Assembly: GCA_964036045.1 (NCBI GenBank)
Contig: OZ038401.1
Location: 35,073,777-35,137,776, forward strand
Direction of reading: 5' to 3'
Length of the DNA: 64,000 nt
Source: Eutreptiella sp. 'Long Island Sound 2002'
Taxonomy: Eukaryota; Euglenozoa; Euglenophyceae; Eutreptiales; Eutreptiaceae
Position 1 is the stretch's first letter. Each line of letters begins with the position of its first letter. The position numbers and the translations under genes were made by a program. The notes beneath the pieces are model-generated. The model saw nothing but the letters and a program-made list of their open reading frames with translations, searched no databases and was not told the DNA's origin. Positions 56,288-64,000 of this stretch are shown here, piece by piece.

Positions 56288-57205
56288 GGAATATCCTATT
56301 GTCCGTCGGACAATTTTTTTTTGGTTTTTTTTTCGCTCAATGGATCCTAGCTATCTGGGTGAACCCTGCTGCCCTGGCGATTTAACCGAACCACACCATG
56401 CATTGTCATTCAAAAGCTCATGCACTGCACCCAGCTGGGTAGCACAGCTGTGGCTAGGGTAGTCAACAGTGAAGCAAAAAAATGCACGGCGATTGCAGAG
56501 CCTCTGAGCACCCTGCAAGACAACGTGGATTATCCACGCTGAACGTGCTACCTAGTAAAGGTTCAGCCTCAAAGGGTGACTCTCTGGCACTAATGTGATG
56601 AGATGTTCATTGGTGGATTTGTTCCCGTAGCAATTGAACAAAAAGCCACCATGCATTGTCATTCAAAATGCATGGCACTCCCCTTGCTCGTCTCTCCGAT
56701 GTTTACCACAAACCATACTTACAAAAAAGGCATGTTTCTGGGTAGTTCTCCATAGGCATAGTCCGCAACCCAAGGGACCCCTTCAGGATGTATCCACGGC
56801 TTCTGTGCCCCAAGCCAATCGCGTTGGTGAGGTCTCTGGGATCAGGGGATGGACATCCGAACTCGCTTTGCCAAACCAAAACATTGTCCAGCCGCCGCAA
56901 CTCCATTAAGGTCCACCGCTTACTGGTAAAATCGGGGTAAAAATTGGGCATGTTTTTCGCCACACAAGGAGGGTGCTGGGTATACTTTGCACTGCACCAC
57001 GGCCTCCTACCACCTTCAGAATGCATTCGTCTTCACAAATGCCTTCCTGGTTAGCTGTTTACCACAAACCATGTTTACAAAAAAGGCGTGTTTCTGGGTA
57101 GTTCTTCCCCGGATTCGGTTCGGAGCGGCGATCAACAGGGGTACATACTTTTCCTTGAAGCGATCAAAGGGGAAGGTCCTTGGAGCAAGGTACGCAGCTG
57201 ACCCG

Positions 57206-57911
57206 ATGCCCACCACGGACTCTGACAACGGATGGACACTGGTGAAGCGAAGACCACGTTTTGTTTGTGTGCCGACCACAGAGACTCTTCAACTACAGCT
57301 TCAGGATGGTTGTGTCGAAGAAATTACCATAACCTGGCTGCCAGACCATCAACATCAGGATGGTGGAATGAAAGCCAACATCAAGAATGTTCAACGCCTA
57401 CTGCGTACTGCACATGCACACTATTCCCAAGTCCGTCCGGATGTGGAGGGTGGCATGGTAGGAATCGGACAACACGGGCAATCCTACCTCCGGCGGGTTT
57501 GCTTCCATCGTGCAACCACGGGGTGCAAAAACGAGGATCACGAAAAGGCAGTGGAGGCACAGGTTGCCTCCAGGCTTGGGGACCTTGCGCCAACGTTCCA
57601 CAAGATCTTTGGGGAAAAAATGCAACATCAAATTTCATCTCTTCAAATGTATCATCTTCACCGTCTTTGGCGGCAAAGGTTCCGTTGATCTGACGAACGC
57701 TCCGCATTGCGACCTACAGGATTCTACGGGAAGCTTTGCCGTGTGGATCCGTGAACAATGTAGGGAACACATTGATGAGCCTGCTTGGTTCCTACGTCCC
57801 GACTATGGTGTTGCCATCCAGCTTTGCCTCGTTGCAATGACGTGGTCGGGCGCAGTTCTGAGGCACTGTAGTCTCACAGGGCCTCCACCATTGGTGTCCG
57901 GTCGGTGGTGA
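57206..57911 (+). pseudogene. broken gene with Fe(II)/2-oxoglutarate oxygenase-like HxD...H pattern
   Basis: The frame from ATG 57206 reads SDNGWTLVKRR, then RVCFHRATTGCKNEDH and ASRLGDLAPTFHKIFGEK. It leaves phase near a run of six A (about 57615-57620) and resumes one frame over as VDLTNAPHCDLQDSTGSFAVW, FLRPDYGVAIQL and LRHCSLTGP, ending at 57909-57911. PHCDL followed by RPDYGVAIQL and a late RHC fits the HxD...H iron-binding layout of double-stranded beta-helix oxygenases, including the TET/JBP group. This is a motif-level inference. Euglenids and trypanosomatids use JBP enzymes to make base J, which is enriched at telomeres, so the location is suggestive but not proof. An intron instead of a frameshift is possible. 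Confidence 0.35.
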
Positions 57912-58784
57912 AGGCCGAGGTTCAGCACCAGTAGTGCAGCCTTTCTTAGTGGATCATATTCGCTTTTTGAAGACGCCAAAGCCAAAACTGCCAGGTGTCC
58001 ATGTCGGATTATGAAAACGGCTATCATCAGGCCACCACAGCCGCGACACCAGGTTCCCTTGATCCTATACACACACACACACTGTATATATATATACATA
58101 TATATATACATATATGTGTGTGTGTGTTTATAGATGTAGACCCACAGACATTCCGGGAAAGCTTTTTGTTCCTTCTCGCCCTATACAGACGTTCCTTGCT
58201 TCCATTTCTTGCACATGTTCGAAGAATCCCAAACTTTTTGCTGTGCTGAGACCCAAGAATTGTCGGAAGATGTCTGTATTCTGGCTTGTGTCGTTCTTTT
58301 TTGAGATTTTGAGACTCCCACGCGGTTAACCACGCACTAGTCAACAGAAAACGCCGGTGGTAGGCAAGCATCGGGGGCTTTCGTTCAAACCTGTTTGCAC
58401 GACCTGTGGTGGTTCTAAGATGCCGCACCAAGGAACCCACTCAGCCACTCCGAGGAATCTGCCCCCTCCCCTCGGGGTGCCCTTCATGCAATAATTTGCA
58501 ACAAACTTAGGGCCGGTGGCAAAATGATTGGGCCCGGTACTTTGTGGTATCCCATCACCTGCCTCAAAAGGTCAAGCGGTTCGCAAAACACATAAGTACC
58601 CACTTTTTGCAGTCGTACCCCGTAATCCAACCTTCACGTCAGGGAGTGCAATGAGGTGGGCAATTTTCATGAAATAATGAGTGAAATCATCAATCAAAAA
58701 TCCTTGAATTAGCAGTTGCACTACGCTTTGGTTTCCTTGAGCATCATTGTCCTTGTTGCCTGTGCGCGCCGTAAAAGTGCGACA
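57912..58784. other. no gene recognised; CA/TA/TG microsatellite
   Basis: 58069-58132 is (CA)n then (TA)n then (TG)n, a natural palindrome. Frames 57995-58249 and 58027-58440 (minus) read through it and are not supported. Confidence 0.5.
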
Positions 58785-59910
58785 GGGGATAGTTTTAAAT
58801 TATCCCCTCGCGCGAGGGGATACTTTTAAATTATCCCCTCGCTTTGGGGTAAAGATAGGGTTACGGGTTACGATTGGAAATTCTCCCTTGATGCGAAAGG
58901 AGATTATGAGAATGTTGTATGATGTGAGGGGATAATTTCAAACTATCCCGTCACGCGAGGGGACAATTTTCAATTATCCCCTCGCTTAAGGGTAAAGATA
59001 GGGTTACGGTTGGAAAATCTCCCTTGGTGCGAAAGGAGATTATGAAAATGTTGTATGATGTTAGGGGATAATTTTGAATTATCCCCTCACGCGAGGGGAT
59101 AATTTTAAATTATCCCCTCACGCGAGGGGACAATTTTCAATTATCCCCTCGCTTAAGGGTAAAGATAGGGTTACGGTTGGAAAATCTCCCTTGGTGCGAA
59201 AGGAGATTATGAAAATGTTGTATGATGTTAGGGGATAATTTTAAATTATCCCCTCACGCGAGGGGATAATTTTAAATTATCCCCTCACGCGAGGGGATAA
59301 TTTTAAATTATCCCCTCGCTTTAGGACAAAGATAGGGTTAGGGTTGGAAATTCTCCCTTGATGCGAAAGGAGATTATGAAAACATTGTATGATGTGAGGG
59401 GATAGTTTTAAATCAATCTCTTCGCGCGAGGGGATAATTTTAAATTATCCCCTCGCTTTGGGGTAAAGATAGGGTTAGGGTTGGAAATTCTCCCTTGACG
59501 GGAGAGGAGATTATGAAAACGTTGTATGATGTTAGGGGATGGTTTTAAACTAAGCCCTCGCGTGAGGGGATACTTTGGAATTATCCCCTCGCTTTGGGGT
59601 AAACATAGGGTTACGGTGGGAAATTCTCCCTTGATGCGAAAGGAGATTAAGAAGATTTTGTATGATGTGAGGGGATAATTTCAAATTATCCTATCACGCG
59701 AGGGGATAATTTTCAATTATCCCCTCGCTTTAGGGTAAAGATAGGGTTAGGGTTAGAATTTCTCCCTTGATGCGAACGGAGATTATGAAAACGTTGTATG
59801 ATGTGAGGGGATAGTTTTAAAATTTCCCTTCGCGTGAGGGGATAATTTTAAATTATCCCCTCGCGCGAGGGGATAATTTTAAATTATCCCCTCGCTTTGG
59901 GGTAAAGATA
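58785..59910. repeat. palindromic satellite block 6
   Basis: Same family as block 5; ends in GGGGTAAAGATA directly followed by TTAGGG repeats. Confidence 0.95.
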
Positions 59911-59949
59911 GGGTTAGGGTTAGGGTTAGGGTTAGGGTTAGGGTTAGGG
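59911..59949. repeat. interstitial TTAGGG tract 4
   Basis: About six TTAGGG repeats between satellite block 6 and T element 3. Confidence 0.95.
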
Positions 59950-61985
59950 GGAATATCCTATTGTCCGTCGGACATTTTTTTTTTGGTTTTTTTTTCGCTC
60001 TATGGATCCTAGCTATCTGGGTGAACCCTGCTGCCCTGGCGATTTAACCGAACCACACCATGCATTGTCATTCAAAAGCTCATGCACTGCACCCAGCTGG
60101 GTAGCACAGCTGTGGCTAGGGTAGTCAACAGTGAAGCAAAAAAATGCACGGCGATTGCAGAGCCTGTAAGCACCCTGCAAGGCAACGTGGATTATCCACG
60201 CTGAACGTGCTACCTAGTAAAGGTTCAGCCTCACGGGTGACTCTCTGGCACTAATGTGATGAGATGTTCATTGGTGGATTTGTTCCCGTAGCAATTGCAC
60301 AAAAAGCCACCATGCATTGTCATTCAAAATGCATGGCACTCCCCTTGCTGGTCTCTCCGCTGTTTACCACAAACCATACATACAAAAAAGGCATGTTGCT
60401 GGGTAGTTCTCCATAGGCATAGTCGGCAACCCAAGGGACCCCTTCAGGATGTATCCACAGCTTCTGTGCCCCAAGCCAATGGCGTTCGTGAGGTCTCTGG
60501 GATCAGGGCATGGACATCCGAACCCGCTTTGCCAAACCAAAACATTGTCCATCCGCCGCAGCTCCATTAAGGTCCACCGCTCACTAGCAAAATCGGGGTA
60601 AAAATTGGGGATGTTTTTCGCCACACAAGGAGGGTGCTGGGTATACTTTGCACTGCACCACGGCCTCCTACCACCTTCAGAATGCATTCCACTTCACAAA
60701 TGCCTTCCTCTCTATGATTACATCACATTCCAACCCATAGTTGCTCACCCGGGATGCTCCCCTTGCTGGTCTCTCCGCTGTTTACCACAAACCATACATA
60801 CAAAAAAGGCATGTTTCTGGGTAGTTCTCCATAGGCATAGTCGGCAACCCAAGGGACCCCTTCAGGATGTATCCACGTCTTCTGCGCCCCAAGCCAATCA
60901 CATTGGTGAGGTCTCTGGGATCAGGGCATCGACATCCGAACCCGCTTTGTCAACTCAAAACATTGTCCTGCCGCCGCAGCTCCATTAAGGTCCACCGCTC
61001 ACTAGTAAAATCGGGGTAAAAATTGGGGAACTTTTTCGCCATACAAGGAGGGTGCTGGGTATACTTTGCACTGCACCACGGCCTCCTACCACCTTCAGAA
61101 TGGATTCCACTTCACAAATGCCTTCCTCTTTATGTTTACATCACATTCCAACCCATAGTTGCTCACCTGGGATACTCCCCTTGCTAGTCTCTCCGCTGTT
61201 TACCACAAACCATACATACAAAAAAGGCATGTTTCTGGGTAGTTCTCCATAGGCATAGTCGGCAACCCAAGGGACCCCTTCAGGATGTATCCACGTCTTC
61301 TGCGCCCCAAGCCAATCACGTTGGTGAGGTCTGTGGGATCAGGGCATCGACATCCGAACCCGCTTTGCCAAACCAAAACATTGTCCATCCGCCGCAGCTC
61401 CATTAAGGTCCACCGCTCACTAGCAAAATCGGGGTAAAAATTGGGGATATTTTTCGCCACACAAGGAGGGTGCTGGGTATAGTTTGCACTGCACCACGGC
61501 CTCCTACCACCTTCAGAATGCATTCCACTTCACAAATGCCTTCCTCTCTATGATTACATCACATTCCAACCAATAGTTGCTCACCCGGGATGCTCCCGTT
61601 GCTGGTCTCTCCGCTGTTTACCACAAACCATACATACAAAAAAGGCATGTTTCTGGGTAGTTCTCCATAGGCATAGTCGGCAACCCAAGGGACCCCTTCA
61701 GGATGTATCCACGTCTTCTGCGCCCCAAGCCAATCACGTTGGTGAGGTCTGTGGGATCAGGGCATCGACATCCGAACCCGCTTTGCCAAACCAAAACATT
61801 GTCCATCCGCCGCAGCTCCATTAAGGTCCACCGCTCACTAGTAAAATCGGGGTAAAAATTGGGGATGTTTTTCGCCACACAAGGAGGGTGCTGGGTATAC
61901 TTTGCACTGCACCACGGCCTCCTACCACCTTCAGAATGCATTCCACTTCACAGATACCTTCCTCTCCATGTTTACATCACATTCC
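59950..61985. mobile_element. subtelomeric T element, copy 3, with four 418-bp tandem subunits
   Basis: Same start as copies 1 and 2. The TTTACCACAAACCATACATA landmark falls at 60363, 60781, 61199 and 61617, an exact 418-bp period. The 107-codon minus-strand frame (VLVWQSGFGC, GYILKGSLGL) recurs in each subunit. The embedded gene is absent here. Confidence 0.75.
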
Positions 61986-62390
61986 AACCCATTGAAGCGG
62001 TACCCAGAACCCCATGGCTAGGCTATGGCATACAACCGGTCTCCGGTCCACGAACCCCATGTACGGAAGGGAAGACGCCCGTTGACGCCCGGTGCGAGCC
62101 CGGCGGGAGCGTGTTCCGTGCCGTAAAGCCCCGCATCGGCAACCGATGCGCCGCCAGCGGAGGTTTACATATCAGAATATCAGGAATCAAGAGGGTTTGA
62201 TTTTCATATTGTTTCCGTCAATTTTTACGATTCCGTTCTGATATTCACTGTTTTGACAGCTGGCGGTTAGTTCGCGACTTTAGCGTAACCGTTAGTTTAA
62301 CTGTTATATACAGATATTTTAGCGCAAATCGTGACGAAGACTCTAAAGTCTTCAGGAATTGCATTGATGCATCCGCAAGTTCTGTCCGTC
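61986..62390 (+). repeat. dispersed repeat R, copy 2
   Basis: Matches the reverse complement of 15344-15745. It abuts T element 3 on the left and the palindrome array on the right. Confidence 0.85.
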
Positions 62391-63130
62391 AAATGCTACA
62401 AAAGACAAATCGTCCAACGGACAATAAAAAATCGTCCGACGGACAATTTAAAATTGTCCGAAAAAAATCTTTAGCGGGACAGCTCATTGCAGCCTGTCGT
62501 AAGTAAAAGTGGCTGTGAAACAACGAATAAAGTTCTGTCCGTCAAATGCTACGAAAGACAAATCGTCCGACGGACAACAAAAAATTGTCCGACGGACAAT
62601 TTAAAATTGTCCGTCGGACAAAAGGATAAGGTTCTGTCCGTCAAATGCTACGAAAGACAAAGCGTCCGACGGACAATAAAAAATTGTCCGACGGACAATT
62701 TAAGATTGGCCGAAAAAAATCGTCAACGGGACACCTCATTGCAGCCTGTGGTAAGTAAAAGTGGCTGTGAAACAACGAATAAAGTTCTGTCCGTCAAATG
62801 CTACGAAGAACAAATCGTCCGACGGGAAAAAAAAATTGTCCGACGGACAATTCAAAATTGTCCGTCGGACAAAAGGATAAGGTTCTGTCCGTCAAATGCT
62901 ACGAAAGACAATCGTCCGACGGACAATAAAAAATTGTCCGACGGACAATTTAAATTTGTTCGAAAAAAATCATCAGCGGGACAACTCATTGCAGCCTGTG
63001 GTAAGTAAAAGTGGCTGTGAAACAACGAATAAAGTTATGTCCGTCAAATGCTACGAAACACAAATCGTCCGACGGACAATAAAAAATTGTCCGACGGACA
63101 ATTTAAAATTGTCCGTCGGACAAAAGGATA
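62380..63130. repeat. tandem array of TTGTCC(G/T)(A/T)CGGACAA palindromes
   Basis: Composite units of about 240 bp contain CTGTCCGTCAAATGCTACGA, two to four copies of TTGTCCGACGGACAA or TTGTCCGTCGGACAA, and the block GCAGCCTGT(C/G)GTAAGTAAAA. The unit is copied about three times, each with a ~117-bp inner duplication. The 173-codon frame 62487-63008 is periodic and not supported as a gene. Confidence 0.92.
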
Positions 63131-63139
63131 AGGTTAGGG

Positions 63140-64000
63140 GGAATATCCTATTGTCCGTCGGACATTTTTTTTTTGGTTTTTTTTTCGCTCTATGGATCCT
63201 AGCTATCTGGGTGAACCCTGCTGCCCTGGCGATTTAACCGAACCACACCATGCATTGTCATTCAAAAGCTCATGCACTGCACCCAGCTGGGTAGCACAGC
63301 TGTGGCTAGGGTAGTCAACAGTGAAGCAAAAAAATGCACGGCGATTGCAGAGCCTGTAAGCACCCTGCAAGGCAACGTGGATTATCCACGCTGAACGTGC
63401 TACCTAGTAAAGGTTCAGCCTCACGGGTGACTCTCTGGCATTAATGTGATGAGATGTTCATTGGTGGATTTGTTCCCGTAGCAATTGCACAAAAAGCCAC
63501 CATGCATTGTCATTCAAAATGCATGGCACTCCCCTTGCTGGTCTCTCCGCTGTTTACCACAAACCATACATACAAAAAAGGCATGTTGCTGGGTAGTTCT
63601 CCATAGGCATATTCGGCAACCCAAGGGACCCCTTCAGGATGTATCCACAGCTTCCGTGCCCCAAGCCAATGGCGTTCGTGAGGTCTCTGGGATCAGGGCA
63701 TGGACATCCGAACCCGCTTTGCCAAACCAAAACATTGTCCATCCGCCGCAGCTCCATTAAGGTCCACCGCTCACTAGCAAAATCGGGGTAAAAATTGGGG
63801 ATGTTTTTCGCCACACAAGGAGGGTGCTGGGTATACTTTGCACTGCACCACGGCCTCCTACCACCTTCAGAATGCATTCGTCTTCACAAATGCCTTCCTC
63901 TCTATGATTACATCACATTCCAACCCATAGTTGCTCACCCGGGATGCTCCCCTTGCTGGTCTCTCCGCTGTTTACCACAAACCATACATACAAAAAAGGC
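63140..64000. mobile_element. subtelomeric T element, copy 4, cut by the window end
   Basis: Nearly identical to copy 3 (differences such as ATTCGG for GTCGGC near 63611). It is preceded by AAGGTTAGGG only, one telomere-type repeat, after the palindrome array. A second 418-bp subunit starts near 63971. Confidence 0.8.

Larger units (their letters stand above)
56288..58784. mobile_element. subtelomeric T element, copy 2 (longest)
   Basis: Same 5' end as copy 1. It keeps the longest version of the embedded gene (57206-57911) and continues to the next satellite block. The right end is not defined by any repeat. Confidence 0.65.

Noticed and set aside
62487-63008. 173-codon repeat protein (KVLSVKCYE, KNCPTDN)
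   Set aside because: It is the translation of the palindrome array; its frame depends on array length and one copy is shifted.
51043-63877. 107-codon minus-strand frame recurring in T elements (VLVWQSGFGC, GYILKGSLGL)
   Set aside because: It is kept open in several copies and could be a gene, but it matches no family I know, lacks a convincing start context, and conservation follows the whole repeat. Left as part of the T element description.

Overview
The window looks like nuclear, subtelomeric DNA of a unicellular eukaryote, most likely a euglenid. Three things support this. Perfect TTAGGG telomere-type tracts occur at four places. A 5S rRNA gene at 32684-32804 resembles, from memory, the Euglena 5S much more than the plant or animal forms. 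About 1.9 kb downstream, at 34671-34696, lies a 26-base stretch that matches the Euglena gracilis trans-spliced leader as I recall it at 25 of 26 positions; in Euglena, 5S and spliced-leader RNA genes are known to be linked. The species cannot be fixed without a search. No ordinary housekeeping protein gene was recognised.

Left part (1-14375). A minus-strand hypothetical gene and a PIF/Harbinger-like DDE transposase are followed by a 10-bp minisatellite. Next is a complete-length chromodomain Ty3/gypsy LTR retrotransposon (3767-14370). It has 533-bp LTRs, a GGGCC target duplication, a tRNA-iMet-type primer site and a polypurine tract. Its pol is broken by two in-frame stops. It also carries an internal 822-bp inversion (7499-8320) that turned a protease-RT linker with a DNA-adenine-methyltransferase-like domain into antisense.

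Middle (14376-36465). This part is mostly non-coding and repetitive: a 147-bp tandem repeat, degenerate 30-33-bp minisatellites, and 1.82-kb tandem units (U) inside a 5.26-kb segmental duplication. The U units carry a candidate 83-codon exon. They are followed by the 5S gene, three 5S 3'-fragment copies in 460-bp units with a perfect hairpin, the spliced-leader-like locus, and a palindromic satellite whose monomers contain telomere-like GGGTTAGGGTTA.

Insert in the satellite (36466-46175). This is a very C-rich block that begins inside the C-terminal half of a non-LTR retrotransposon polyprotein (RNase H, zinc knuckle). It continues through three unrecognised proline/histidine-rich reading frames and ends in a (TACC)5 tail. 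The 14-bp satellite sequence TATCCCCTCGCGCG flanks it on both sides, which fits one 9.7-kb retroposition event.

Right part (46176-64000). Long palindromic satellite arrays with a ~303-bp higher-order period alternate with TTAGGG tracts and with four same-orientation copies of a subtelomeric element (T). Each T copy starts directly on TTAGGG repeats and opens with a GTCCGTCGGAC palindrome. One T copy holds a broken gene with an Fe(II)/2-oxoglutarate-oxygenase-like HxD...H pattern. A tandem array of the same palindrome lies at 62380-63130. Nearly everything here is mobile or repetitive, so the window is best read as a telomere-proximal accumulation zone.
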